A DNA stretch of 53,158 nt. Source: DATMTS01 sp035564555 (lineage in GTDB: Bacteria; Actinomycetota; Actinomycetes; Actinomycetales; Microbacteriaceae). Shown here one piece after another: positions 9,577 to 17,671 of this stretch. The notes beneath the pieces were generated by a model that was given only the letters and a program-made list of their open reading frames with translations, made no database searches and was not told the DNA's origin. Position 1 is the first letter of the stretch, and every line of letters starts with the position of its first letter. The translations under genes and the position numbers were made by a program. The stretch is from positions 1-53,158 of the forward strand of contig DATMTS010000072.1 of the NCBI GenBank assembly GCA_035564555.1. The letters run 5' to 3'.

Positions 9577-10701
9577 TCAGTGCACGCGGTACGGCGCGAC
9601 GACGACGTCGACGCGCTGGAACTCCTTCAAGTCGGAGTAGCCGGTCGTCGCCATGGAACGGCGCAGCGCACCCACGAGGTTGGAGGTGCCGTCGACGAGC
9701 GTCGCGGGCCCGTAAAGCACCTCCTCGAGCGTGCCGATCTGCCCTACCTGCATGCGGTTGCCGCGCGGCAGTTGCGGATGATGCGCCTCGGCACCCCAGT
9801 GCCAGCCGGCGCCAGGGGCATCCGTGGCGCGCGCCAGCGTGGTGCCGAGCATGACGGCATCCGCACCGCACGCGATCGCCTTCACGATGTCACCCGAGGA
9901 GCCGAGCCCCCCGTCGGCGATGACGTGCACGTATCGACCGCCCGATTCATCCAGATAGTCGCGCCGCGCACCGGCGACGTCGGCGACCGAGGTCGCCATC
10001 GGCGCGTGGATGCCGAGGGTCGCCCGGGTCGTGGATGCCGCGCCGCCGCCGAAGCCGACGAGCACGCCGGCCGCTCCCGTGCGCATCAGGTGCAGCGCGG
10101 CGGTGTACGTCGCGGCGCCGCCGACGATGACCGGCACGTCGAGCTCGTAGATGAACTTCTTCAGATTGAGCGGCTCTTGGTTCTTCGAGACGTGCTCGGC
10201 CGACACGGTCGTTCCGCGGATGACGAACAGGTCGGTCCCTGCCTCGACGACCGTCTTGTAGAACTCCTGGGTGCGCTGCGGCGACAGCGAGCCCGCCACC
10301 GTCACCCCGCCCTCACGGATCTGCGCGAGGCGATCGCGGATCAGTTCCGCCTTGATCGGTTCGTCGTAGATCTGCTGCATGCGTGCCGTGGCACGCTCCG
10401 CCGGCAATTCACGGATCTCGGCGATCAGCGGCTCGGGGTCGTCGTATCTGGTCCAGACGCCCTCCAGGTCGAGCACGCCGAGGCCGCCGAGCTGACCCAT
10501 CATGATCGCCGTCGTGGGCGAGACGACGGAATCCATCGGCGCCGCGATGAACGGGATGTCGAACTGGTACGCGTCGATCGACCAGGACACCGAGACGTCC
10601 TCCGGGTCGCGGGTGCGGCGGCTCGGCACCACGGCCACGTCGTCGAACGCGTACACGCGTCTGGCCCGCTTGGCGCGCCCGATCTCGATCTCCATGCTCA
10701 C
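9577..10701 (-). CDS. guaB3: GuaB3 family IMP dehydrogenase-like protein
   Basis: A 374-residue TIM-barrel protein of the IMPDH/GMP reductase superfamily, GuaB3 subgroup, without CBS domains. FDDVAVVPSRRT at the N-terminus and the phosphate-binding IADGGLGSSGDI and GADAVMLG motifs are clear. At the position of the catalytic cysteine (GSICTTR in the guaB product of this same window) it has GAASTTR, that is Ser about 223 instead of Cys. Activity as an IMP dehydrogenase or GMP reductase is therefore doubtful, and the function is unassigned. GTG 10701 has a TAGGGT box 6 nt upstream, which suggests a leaderless transcript; ATG two codons later is the alternative. Confidence 0.9.
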   Translation of the reverse strand: MSMEIEIGRAKRARRVYAFDDVAVVPSRRTRDPEDVSVSWSIDAYQFDIPFIAAPMDSVVSPTTAIMMGQLGGLGVLDLEGVWTRYDDPEPLIAEIRELPAERATARMQQIYDEPIKAELIRDRLAQIREGGVTVAGSLSPQRTQEFYKTVVEAGTDLFVIRGTTVSAEHVSKNQEPLNLKKFIYELDVPVIVGGAATYTAALHLMRTGAAGVLVGFGGGAASTTRATLGIHAPMATSVADVAGARRDYLDESGGRYVHVIADGGLGSSGDIVKAIACGADAVMLGTTLARATDAPGAGWHWGAEAHHPQLPRGNRMQVGQIGTLEEVLYGPATLVDGTSNLVGALRRSMATTGYSDLKEFQRVDVVVAPYRVH

Positions 10702-10727
10702 GGCTCAACCCTATCGTGGGCCGTTTC

Positions 10728-10747
10728 GGGTGAGAGTTGTCTCATCC
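10728..10747. promoter_or_regulatory. Palindrome copy 1, GGGTGAGA-N4-TCTCATCC
   Basis: An 8+4+8 inverted repeat with one mismatch, lying 27-46 bp upstream of the guaB3 start and about 90 bp upstream of the secreted-protein gene. A third half-site, TCTCATCG, follows at 10762-10769, in direct orientation and 22 bp (two helical turns) from the right arm. The same palindrome occurs at 13598-13617 next to the two-component system. Probable transcription factor site. Confidence 0.5.
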
Positions 10748-10785
10748 TGCTCTCCCGCGCGTCTCATCGCGGCGGGGGATGCTCG

Positions 10786-10833
10786 TTTCACACGGACCGA
10801 GCGTCCGCGTGAAATGAAAGGTATACATACGAC
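10786..10833 (+). promoter_or_regulatory. Operator-like repeat and -10 box of secreted-protein gene
   Basis: An inverted repeat TTTCACACGGA / TCCGCGTGAAA (10786-10796 and 10804-10814, one mismatch, 7-nt centre) is followed by a TATACA box at 10822-10827 exactly 6 nt before the ATG. This spacing would put the transcription start at the A of ATG, giving a leaderless mRNA. The inverted repeat would then cover the -35 region. Confidence 0.45.
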
Positions 10834-11313
10834 ATGAAGATGATTCCCAAGGTCGTCGTGGCCGTTGCATCCGGAGTGCTCAGCGTGGGCCTCGCCACCG
10901 CGGGTGCGTTCGCCGCAACCGGCTCGTTCTCGGTTCCCGACCAGCCCGGCCAGGCCCTGAAGCTGCAGGGCGTCGCTCCGGCGGCCGACCACGCGAGCAA
11001 GCAGGCCCTGGCGCACGCGAACCAGCACGCCAAGGGCCTCTTCGGAACCACCTCGACGGCCGTTCCGACCCCGTCTGCGAGCGCCTCCGCCTCGACCGAC
11101 GCGTCCACCAGCGACTCCGACAGCAGCGCGACGACGAGCACGACCGTCACCCCCGTCGCCCCGACCACCGCGTCCAAGGACGCCTCGACCGTGAAGGGCA
11201 ACCTGACCGGCAAAGAGGTCAGCGCTTGGGCGAAGGCTCACTCCGGGGTTCAGGTCGTGACTCCGCCTGCGGCGGTCGACGTCTCCGGCGGCGCAGCAGC
11301 GGCCGGACACTGA
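10834..11313 (+). CDS. Small secreted Ser/Thr/Ala-rich protein, unknown function
   Basis: I do not recognise a family. The 159-residue product begins with a Sec signal peptide (basic MKMIPK, hydrophobic core, likely cleavage after AFA at residue 27). The mature part has a short Gln/His/Ala-rich segment (residues about 45-68), a Ser/Thr/Ala/Asp low-complexity linker (about 72-118), then a small putatively folded segment (GNLTGKEVSAWAKAHSGVQVV, described by its Trp at about 132) and a Gly/Ala/His end. There is no LPXTG motif and no cysteine. It is convergent with the adjacent two-component operon, carries its own strong terminator and has palindromes upstream shared with that operon, so it may be a target or partner of that system (inference). 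Confidence 0.8.
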   Translation: MKMIPKVVVAVASGVLSVGLATAGAFAATGSFSVPDQPGQALKLQGVAPAADHASKQALAHANQHAKGLFGTTSTAVPTPSASASASTDASTSDSDSSATTSTTVTPVAPTTASKDASTVKGNLTGKEVSAWAKAHSGVQVVTPPAAVDVSGGAAAAGH

Positions 11314-11356
11314 GGCCTGCTCGGATGTCCGCGCACACCTAGCGCGCGCGACACCA

Positions 11357-11395
11357 GGCGGGGAGGACATTCGGGTTGTCCTCCCCGCCTTTTTT
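11357..11395 (+). terminator. Rho-independent terminator of secreted-protein gene
   Basis: A perfect 13-bp stem (GGCGGGGAGGACA and its complement) with a 7-nt loop is followed by TTTTTT. This is the most classical intrinsic terminator in the window. It separates the plus-strand gene from the converging response-regulator gene. Confidence 0.93.
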
Positions 11396-11416
11396 GCGTC
11401 CCGGGGCCGCCCACGC

Positions 11417-12073
11417 TCAATTCAGCCGGTAGCCCATGCCACGCACGGTCTCGATGCGTTGCGATCCGATTTTCGCGCGCAGGTACCTCACGTACACCTC
11501 GACCACGTTCGATCCGGGGTCGAAGTCGATTCCCCAGACGCGGCTCAGCAGTTGCTCCCGGCTCAGCACCTGACCCGGATGTGCCAGGAACTCCGCGGCG
11601 AGCGCGAACTCCCGTGCGGAGAGATCGATCGGTGCGCCGTCCACGGCGATCCGCCGGCTGCGCAGGTCGAGCTCCAGTCCCGCCGTTCTCAGCACGGTCT
11701 CCGTCTGCCCGCGCGGGTCGCGCAGACGCAGCCGAACGCGCGCGAGCAGCTCATCGAACCGGAACGGCTTGGCCAGGTAGTCGTCGGCCCCGTTCTCCAG
11801 CCCCGCGACGACATCCTCGCCGGAGGTGCGTGCCGTCAACACGATGATGGCGATGGGGTTGCCCTCTGCGCGCAACAGCTCCATCACGGTGAAACCGTCG
11901 ACGACAGGCAACCCGATGTCGAGCACGAGCAGGTCGTGGCCGCCGCTGCGGGCCTCATCGAGGGCACGGCGCCCGTCGTCGACGATCGTGACGGTGAACC
12001 CCGCCGACCGCAGCCCCTTCTCCACGAACGAGGCGATCCGCTGCTCGTCTTCCGCGATCAGGATTGTGCTCAT
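11417..12073 (-). CDS. OmpR-family response regulator
   Basis: A 218-residue DNA-binding response regulator. The receiver domain has the acidic pair near residues 8-9, the phospho-acceptor Asp52 (LVLDIGLPVVDGF), Thr80 and Lys102 (DYLAKPF). The C-terminal winged helix (residues about 125-218) ends with RYLRAKIGSQRIETVRGMGYRLN, which is typical of OmpR/PhoB. Its ATG overlaps the stop of the histidine kinase by 4 bp, so the two are made together. Candidate binding sites are the palindromes at 10728 and 13598. Confidence 0.95.
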   Translation of the reverse strand: MSTILIAEDEQRIASFVEKGLRSAGFTVTIVDDGRRALDEARSGGHDLLVLDIGLPVVDGFTVMELLRAEGNPIAIIVLTARTSGEDVVAGLENGADDYLAKPFRFDELLARVRLRLRDPRGQTETVLRTAGLELDLRSRRIAVDGAPIDLSAREFALAAEFLAHPGQVLSREQLLSRVWGIDFDPGSNVVEVYVRYLRAKIGSQRIETVRGMGYRLN

Positions 12074-13554
12074 GCCCGCTCCTCCATTGCCGTCTGCGGA
12101 TGCTCGTCCCCGACCGGGATCCGCATGGTGAATGTGTTGCCGAGCGGCGTTCCGGTGAGTTCGACACTGCCGCCGTGAGCGGCCGTGATGGCCGAGACGA
12201 TCGCCAGCCCGAGGCCGGACCCCTCACTGTGGCCGACCGCCGGAAGCCGCACGAATCGTTCGAATACGCGCTCGCGTTCCTCATCCGGGATGCCCGGACC
12301 CTCGTCACGCACCCAGAGCCGAACCTCATCGCGCACTCGACCGCCGCCGCGCTCGCTGCCCAACCGGATCGGCGTGCCCGGAGTCGAATACTTCGCCGCG
12401 TTGTCGGCGAGCTGCAGCCATGCCTGGGTGACGCGTCGCACATCCAGTTCGGCCACCCCGTCTGCGATGCCGTCGGCGAGCCATTCGCGTTCGGGGGCGA
12501 GAGCTCCGGCTTTGGTGAGCACGCTCCGGGTGAGTTCTGTCAGGCCGACGCTGCTGCGCCTGACGAATCCGGGCCTGCCGGACTCGGCGAGCAAGGAGAT
12601 CTCCGAGACGAGGTCGCTCATGCGGTCCAGTTCCTCGATGGCCAGCGCCCTGGTCGCGTTCACCTCGGCAGCGTCGGCCGCCTGCATCAGTTCGAGGTGG
12701 CCCCGAACGATGGTGATGGGCGTCTTCAGTTCGTGGCCCACGTCGTCGAGCAGGGTACGTTGCGCCGTGAACGACTGCTGGAGGCGGTCGAACATCAGGT
12801 TGAATGTCGAAGCGAGCTTGGAGATGTCGTCATTGCCGGTGACGGGGATGCGCTGGGAGAGATCCCGCGCCGAGTTGCCTGCTGCGGCATCCCGCAGCCA
12901 GCGCAACGGGCGCAGCAGGCGACCCGCGACGAACCAGCCGACCAGCCCGATCAGCAGCAGGGCGCCCGCGGCAACGATCGCGTACACCTGGAACGATTGG
13001 GCGATCGCGCCGAGCGCGCCGTCCAGGTCGTAGGCGGCGATGTACAGCCCGGAACTCGCGTCGCCGGAGACGGCGACCGGAACGATGACGTAGCGGATGG
13101 TACCGGCCCGCATCTTCGCGGTGCCCAACACGACATTCGACGGTTCGGCCTCGGAGACGAAGCGGCGCACCAGCGCGGGATCGTCCTCCAGGCGCACCCC
13201 TGCTCGTCCGGCGGGCACCAGTGCCGGCTCGCCGTCGATTATTCCCAGAACGCTCTCGTCGCGGCCGGGCACGTTCTGCTGGATGGCGTCGCGCAGCAAC
13301 TGGTCGACGGAGGTCGCAGCGGCCCCCGTGCCGGTGCGGGCGAGCGCCTTGAGGTCGTCGACGTCGTGCAGCAATTCCTGGTCGATGCCGGCGAGTGCCC
13401 GTTCTCGCTGCACGAAATACGTGGCGATGCCTGCGACGGCGAGCCCGAGCGCGGCGACCAACAGGATCGCCACGACGATGCGGGCACGCACCGAGAGTGC
13501 ACGGCGTTCCACACGGTCGCCCGCGTGCCGTCGAGACTTCACCGCGGCGCACAC
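12070..13554 (-). CDS. Sensor histidine kinase with HAMP domain
   Basis: A 494-residue membrane kinase partnered with the downstream regulator. Membrane segments lie at about 25-48 and 190-214, flanking an extracytoplasmic sensor of about 140 residues with no recognised fold. HAMP follows (about 212-262), then HisKA with phospho-His about 274 (VGHELKTPIT), and the ATPase with N-box Asn about 385, DEGPGIP about 417-423 and GSGLGLAI about 445. The start GTG has GATAAT (13561-13566) 6 nt upstream and no Shine-Dalgarno, so a leaderless start is likely; a second GTG four codons later is possible. The palindrome at 13598-13617 lies immediately upstream of where the -35 box would be. Confidence 0.95.
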   Translation of the reverse strand: MCAAVKSRRHAGDRVERRALSVRARIVVAILLVAALGLAVAGIATYFVQRERALAGIDQELLHDVDDLKALARTGTGAAATSVDQLLRDAIQQNVPGRDESVLGIIDGEPALVPAGRAGVRLEDDPALVRRFVSEAEPSNVVLGTAKMRAGTIRYVIVPVAVSGDASSGLYIAAYDLDGALGAIAQSFQVYAIVAAGALLLIGLVGWFVAGRLLRPLRWLRDAAAGNSARDLSQRIPVTGNDDISKLASTFNLMFDRLQQSFTAQRTLLDDVGHELKTPITIVRGHLELMQAADAAEVNATRALAIEELDRMSDLVSEISLLAESGRPGFVRRSSVGLTELTRSVLTKAGALAPEREWLADGIADGVAELDVRRVTQAWLQLADNAAKYSTPGTPIRLGSERGGGRVRDEVRLWVRDEGPGIPDEERERVFERFVRLPAVGHSEGSGLGLAIVSAITAAHGGSVELTGTPLGNTFTMRIPVGDEHPQTAMEERA

Positions 13555-13560
13555 TCGTCC

Positions 13561-13566
13561 ATTATC
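13561..13566 (-). promoter_or_regulatory. -10 box GATAAT of the histidine kinase operon
   Basis: GATAAT matches five of six consensus positions and sits 6 nt before GTG 13554. The -35 hexamer 17 nt upstream (GGAGAT) is poor, which fits an activator-dependent promoter with the palindrome next to it. Confidence 0.5.
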
Positions 13567-13597
13567 GGGAAGCGTTGTCGAGAATCTCCGGCGAACG

Positions 13598-13617
13598 GGA
13601 TGAGATCATTCTCATCC
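13598..13617. promoter_or_regulatory. Palindrome copy 2, GGATGAGA-N4-TCTCATCC
   Basis: A perfect 8-bp inverted repeat with a 4-nt centre lies between the divergent histidine kinase and aminotransferase genes, 44-63 bp before the kinase start and 29 bp before the aminotransferase ATG. It differs from the copy at 10728-10747 by one arm base and the spacer. Autoregulation of the two-component operon is the simplest reading. Confidence 0.55.
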
Positions 13618-13645
13618 GTCGTCGCCGTCGTGCCAGGCTGGGGCA

Positions 13646-14809
13646 ATGGACGTGCACGCCGAGCCGCTGGACAAGCTGCGCACCCGCACGAGCGAGAAGT
13701 GGACGGCTTACCCGTCGGAGGTGCTTCCGCTGTTCGTCGCCGAGATGGACTACCCGCTCGCCGAGCCGATCGCCGATGCGCTGATCGCTGCCGTTCGCAG
13801 ATCGGACACCGGCTACGCGGGGACGGCGCCGACGGCGCTGGCATCCGCGTTCGCCTCCTTCGCGGAGAGCCGATGGGGCTGGCAGGTCGACCGGGAGCGG
13901 GTGTCGACGAGCACGGATGTGAGCGTCGTCATCGTCGAGTCTCTTCGCCGCACGATCCGCCCGGGCGACGGCGTCGTCATCATGCCTCCGGTGTATCCGC
14001 CGTTCTTCGACCTGCCCGTCGAGGCGGGAGGCCGCGTCGTAGAGGTTCCCCTCGTGCTTTCGGATGGTGTCGGCGGCGAACCACGAATGGATCTGGACGG
14101 AATCGACCGGGCGTTGGCCTCCGGCGCCCGGGCGGTGTTGCTCTGCAATCCGCACAATCCGCTGGGCCTGGTGCACACTCGCGCCGAGTTGTCCGCGTTG
14201 GCCGAGATCGTGCAACGGCACGGCGCCGTCGTCATCAGCGACGAGATCCATGCGCCGCTCACACACTCCGACGCCGCGTTCACTCCCTATCTCACGGTGT
14301 CGGATGCCGCCAGAGATCACGCGATCGCCGCCCACTCCGCGAGCAAGGGCTGGAATCTCGCCGGTCTGAAGTGCGCACTGTTCGTCACCGCCGGGGATCG
14401 GATGAGCTCGGCACTGCGCGAGTTGCCCGAAGAGGTGCACTTTCGCACGAGCCTCCTGGGCCGCATCGCGAACACCGCCGCCTTCGCGTCAGGGGTGGAC
14501 TGGCTGAACGCGGCGCTGCGTTCGATCGAAGCGAACCGACGCCTGCTGACCCGGCTGCTCCACGAATACATTCCCGAGGCGGAATATCTGCAACCCCGGG
14601 CAAGCTACCTGGCCTGGGTCGACCTGTCTGCGCTGGGGTGGGGCGACGATCCGGCCGCCGTAGCCCTCGCGCGCTCCGGCGTCGCGCTCGCGAACGGACC
14701 GTCGTTCGGAGGCTCAGGCGATTCCGGCCGGGGGTTCGTGCGCGTGAACTTCGCCTGCTCACCGGAGGTGCTCACCGAGGCGGTGCAACGCATCGCCGCC
14801 GCACGCTGA
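13646..14809 (+). CDS. MalY/PatB-type PLP aminotransferase (C-S lyase)
   Basis: A 387-residue fold-type I PLP enzyme. The MalY/PatB subgroup is indicated by KWTAYPSEVLPLFVAEMDYPLAEPI at the N-terminus (residues 18-42), PPVYPPFF (114-121), ISDEIHAPL (197-205) and the PLP lysine in SASKGWN (Lys about 234). Such enzymes act as cystathionine beta-lyases or as cysteine-S-conjugate beta-lyases, and some are regulatory. It is divergent from the histidine kinase across 91 bp that hold the palindrome, so it may belong to the same regulon. No methionine-pathway gene is adjacent. Confidence 0.92.
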   Translation: MDVHAEPLDKLRTRTSEKWTAYPSEVLPLFVAEMDYPLAEPIADALIAAVRRSDTGYAGTAPTALASAFASFAESRWGWQVDRERVSTSTDVSVVIVESLRRTIRPGDGVVIMPPVYPPFFDLPVEAGGRVVEVPLVLSDGVGGEPRMDLDGIDRALASGARAVLLCNPHNPLGLVHTRAELSALAEIVQRHGAVVISDEIHAPLTHSDAAFTPYLTVSDAARDHAIAAHSASKGWNLAGLKCALFVTAGDRMSSALRELPEEVHFRTSLLGRIANTAAFASGVDWLNAALRSIEANRRLLTRLLHEYIPEAEYLQPRASYLAWVDLSALGWGDDPAAVALARSGVALANGPSFGGSGDSGRGFVRVNFACSPEVLTEAVQRIAAAR

Positions 14810-14820
14810 CGACCGGTATT

Positions 14821-16323
14821 TCAGCCTCGGTAGTTCGGCGCCTCGACGACCATCTGCACGTCGTGCGGATGTGACTCCTTCAGCCCGGCGGGCGTGATGC
14901 GCACGAACTTGCCGCGCTCTTTGAGTTCGGGGATGGTGCGCGCGCCGACGTAGAACATCGACTGCCGCAACCCTCCGGTGAGTTGATACGCGACGGCCGC
15001 GAGCGGTCCTCGATATGGCACCTGGCCCTCGATGCCCTCGGCGATCAACTGCTCGTCGCTGGGCACGTCGGCCTGGAAGTATCTGTCGCGCGAATACGAG
15101 GTCTTCTTGCCCCGAGTCTGCAGCGCACCCAGCGAACCCATGCCGCGGTACTTCTTGAACTGCTTGCCGTTCATGAAGACCAGGTCGCCGGGGCTCTCCT
15201 CGCAGCCCGCCAGCAACGAGCCGAGCATCACCGTGTCCGCTCCCGCCACCAGGGCCTTGGCGATGTCGCCGGAGTACTGCAGGCCACCATCGGCGATCAC
15301 CGGCGTGCGTGTCGAGCGGGCAGCGAGAGACGCCTCGTACACTGCGGTCACCTGGGGGACGCCGACACCGGAGACCACGCGGGTGGTGCAGATCGAACCC
15401 GGCCCCACGCCGACCTTGATCGCATCCGCGCCCGCATCGATCAGGGATTGCGCGCCGGTGCGCGTCGCGACGTTTCCGCCGATGACATCGACGTGACGGG
15501 CGGCCGGATCGTGCTTGAGGCGGTGGATGATCTCGAGCACGCCCTTGCTGTCGCCGTTCGCGGTGTCGACCACGATGACGTCGACACCCGCGTCGACCAG
15601 CGCCATGGCGCGGTCCCACGCGTCGCCGAAGAAGCCGATCGCCGCGCCGACCCGCAGCCGGCCCTCATCGTCTTTGGTGGCGAAGGGGTACTTCTCGCTC
15701 TTGTCGAAGTCCTTGACCGTGATGAGCCCGCGCAGCTTGCCGCCGGCATCCACCAGGGGCAGTTTCTCGATCTTGTGCTGGGCGAAGATCGCGACCGCCG
15801 AGTCGGGGTCGACGCCGACCGGAGCGGTGATCAGCGGCGTGCGCGTCATCACGTCGCGTACCAGCGTGGTGTCCTTCTCGAACGGGGAGACGAAACGCAT
15901 GTCGCGGTTGGTGATGATGCCCACCAGGGTGCCGTCACTCTCCACCACCGGCAGTCCGGAGACCCGGAACTGGCCGCACAGAGCGTCGACCTCGGCGACC
16001 GTCGCGTCGGGAGTCGTGGTCACCGGATTGGTGATCATGCCCGATTCGCTGCGTTTGACCTTGTCGACGTGCGCCGCCTGGTCTTCGATGGACAGGTTGC
16101 GATGCAGGATGCCGATGCCGCCGTGTCGCGCCATCGCGATGGCCATCCGTGACTCGGTGACCGTGTCCATGGCCGAAGACAGCAGCGGCGCGGCCAGGGT
16201 GATCCGCTTGGTCAATCGCGTCGAGGTGTCGGCCTCGCTCGGTATGACGTCGGTGTGCCCGGGCAGGAGCATCACGTCGTCGTAGGTCAATCCGATGAAA
16301 CCGAAGGGATCCGCCTGATCCAT
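14821..16323 (-). CDS. guaB: IMP dehydrogenase
   Basis: A 500-residue enzyme that oxidises IMP to XMP with NAD+, the committed step to GMP. The TIM barrel is interrupted by two CBS domains at about residues 100-210. The catalytic loop GSICTTR carries Cys about 312, and the phosphate site IADGGLQYSGDI and flap region are complete. AGAGG lies upstream of the ATG. A TAACAT box at 16357-16362 on the minus strand may be its -10. Together with guaA and the guaB3 paralogue it makes three GMP-pathway genes within about 13.5 kb, each apparently in a separate transcription unit. Confidence 0.97.
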   Translation of the reverse strand: MDQADPFGFIGLTYDDVMLLPGHTDVIPSEADTSTRLTKRITLAAPLLSSAMDTVTESRMAIAMARHGGIGILHRNLSIEDQAAHVDKVKRSESGMITNPVTTTPDATVAEVDALCGQFRVSGLPVVESDGTLVGIITNRDMRFVSPFEKDTTLVRDVMTRTPLITAPVGVDPDSAVAIFAQHKIEKLPLVDAGGKLRGLITVKDFDKSEKYPFATKDDEGRLRVGAAIGFFGDAWDRAMALVDAGVDVIVVDTANGDSKGVLEIIHRLKHDPAARHVDVIGGNVATRTGAQSLIDAGADAIKVGVGPGSICTTRVVSGVGVPQVTAVYEASLAARSTRTPVIADGGLQYSGDIAKALVAGADTVMLGSLLAGCEESPGDLVFMNGKQFKKYRGMGSLGALQTRGKKTSYSRDRYFQADVPSDEQLIAEGIEGQVPYRGPLAAVAYQLTGGLRQSMFYVGARTIPELKERGKFVRITPAGLKESHPHDVQMVVEAPNYRG

Positions 16324-16402
16324 TTCACCTCTTCTGTCGTGCCGCGTGGATACTCCATGTTAACGGCAGGATGCTGCGGGTATTCCGACCCTCGGCACCC
16401 CA

Positions 16403-17425
16403 CTACTCCGGCAGAGGATCGGCCGTCGCCGCCTGCGCGGATTCCGTGGCCCGGGAGGACGCCATGAGTGCCCGACGCGTCGTGCCGGCGGCGACCACCA
16501 TGTCGATGGTGAGGATCAGCAGCGCCAGCCAGACCAGGCTGAACCCGAACCACCGCTCCGGCGGCATCGCCTCATGCAGCAGGAGTACGCCGACGAGGAA
16601 CTGGATGAACGGGGCGAAGTATTGGATGAATCCCATGTAGATCAGCGGCAACCGCCGCGCCGCGGCGGCGAACAGCAGCAGCGGAACCGCCGTGATCACG
16701 CCGGCGCCGAGCATCGCTACGGTGTTCCACACGCTCACGGTGCCCAATGTGATTCCGGTCGTCGCACCCACGACGATGAGTTGCACGATCGCTATCGGCG
16801 TGAGCCACGCCGTTTCGAGGGTCAGACCGCTGACGGCGTCGACGGCGTGCCCGACCTGCTTCTTGACCAGGCCGTAGAGACCGAACGAGAACGCGAGCAC
16901 CAGTGCGATCCAGGGCAGCGAACCGTAGCCGATCGTGAGCACGACCACGGCGGCGATGCTGACCGCTACAGCGATCCACTGCCAGAGCCGCAGTCTTTCG
17001 CGCAGCACGATCACGCCGAGGAACACCGTGACGATCGGGTTGATGAAGTAGCCGAGCGCGGCTTCGACCACCTGACCGTGCACGACGCCGAACACGTAGG
17101 TCTGCCAGTTCACGTAGATCAGCACGCCGGCGACGCCCATGATGAGCACGATCCTGGGTCGGCGCAGCAGCATCAGCAGCGGCCGCCATGCGCGCGTCAC
17201 GGCGATCACGATCGCGCAGAACACGAGCGAGAAGAGCACGCGCCACGCCACGATCTCGAACGGGCCTGCCGGGTTCAACGCGAGGAAGTAGATGGGCAGG
17301 ATGCCCCACAGCAGGTAGGCGCAGACCGCGAAGACCAGTCCGCTCCGGCTGGTGCCACCAGCTGACGACGAGGTGCTGGCATCAGATTCGGTCACCGACG
17401 TCACATTACCCTTGCCCTGCGACAT
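16403..17425 (-). CDS. rarD: RarD family (EamA/DMT) membrane transporter
   Basis: A 340-residue protein of the drug/metabolite transporter superfamily, RarD type, with about ten hydrophobic segments. The RarD-specific start of the membrane domain (SGLVFAVCAYLLWGILPIYF) and the repeated EamA unit with GYFINPIVTVFLG are clear. The substrate is not known for most RarD proteins. The first 20 residues are Ser/Thr-rich and variable. Start choice is uncertain: GTG codons at 17404 and 17395 are alternatives, and AAGGG occurs close to them. Confidence 0.9.
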   Translation of the reverse strand: MSQGKGNVTSVTESDASTSSSAGGTSRSGLVFAVCAYLLWGILPIYFLALNPAGPFEIVAWRVLFSLVFCAIVIAVTRAWRPLLMLLRRPRIVLIMGVAGVLIYVNWQTYVFGVVHGQVVEAALGYFINPIVTVFLGVIVLRERLRLWQWIAVAVSIAAVVVLTIGYGSLPWIALVLAFSFGLYGLVKKQVGHAVDAVSGLTLETAWLTPIAIVQLIVVGATTGITLGTVSVWNTVAMLGAGVITAVPLLLFAAAARRLPLIYMGFIQYFAPFIQFLVGVLLLHEAMPPERWFGFSLVWLALLILTIDMVVAAGTTRRALMASSRATESAQAATADPLPE

Positions 17426-17504
17426 CCGTTCGTACCGCTGTCACGCGCCACGGCGCCCCTGTGCCTATGCGCGAGTGGGCGAGCGCACGCGTCAGCTGCG
17501 CCGC

Positions 17505-17567
17505 CCTGCGCCAGTTCTCGCGCCCTGCGCCAGGATTTCTGGCGCGTGGCGCGAGAAGTGGCGCAGG
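17505..17567. repeat. Long interrupted palindrome (intergenic hairpin)
   Basis: Outer arms of 20 bp (17505-17524 and 17548-17567, one mismatch; starts CCTGCGCCAG, ends GGCGCAGG) enclose an inner stem GCGCCAG-gattt-CTGGCGC (17527-17533 and 17539-17545). The whole 63 nt can fold into one nearly continuous hairpin. It lies in the 263-bp space between rarD and groES. It has no T-run, so it looks more like a REP-type element than a terminator. The rest of this gap holds only the groES terminator. Confidence 0.75.
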
Positions 17568-17641
17568 CTGGAATCAGGGAACGGCGCGGGCCTGGACGGC
17601 ATACGCAGGAATCGCGACCGACCGCGTCGAGCCAACGAGAA

Positions 17642-17671
17642 AGGCCCGGACGATTCGCATCGTCCGGGCCT
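17642..17671 (-). terminator. Terminator of groES
   Basis: A perfect 12-bp stem AGGCCCGGACGA with a 6-nt loop lies about 20 bp after the groES stop. On the minus strand it is followed by a short T-rich tail (TTTCTCGTT). Confidence 0.8.

Noticed and set aside
12064..14874. 936-codon open frame on the plus strand opposite the histidine kinase
   Set aside because: It lies antisense to a kinase with all motifs and out of frame with the aminotransferase; the translation is low-complexity Arg/Ala/Gly. It is a GC-rich shadow.
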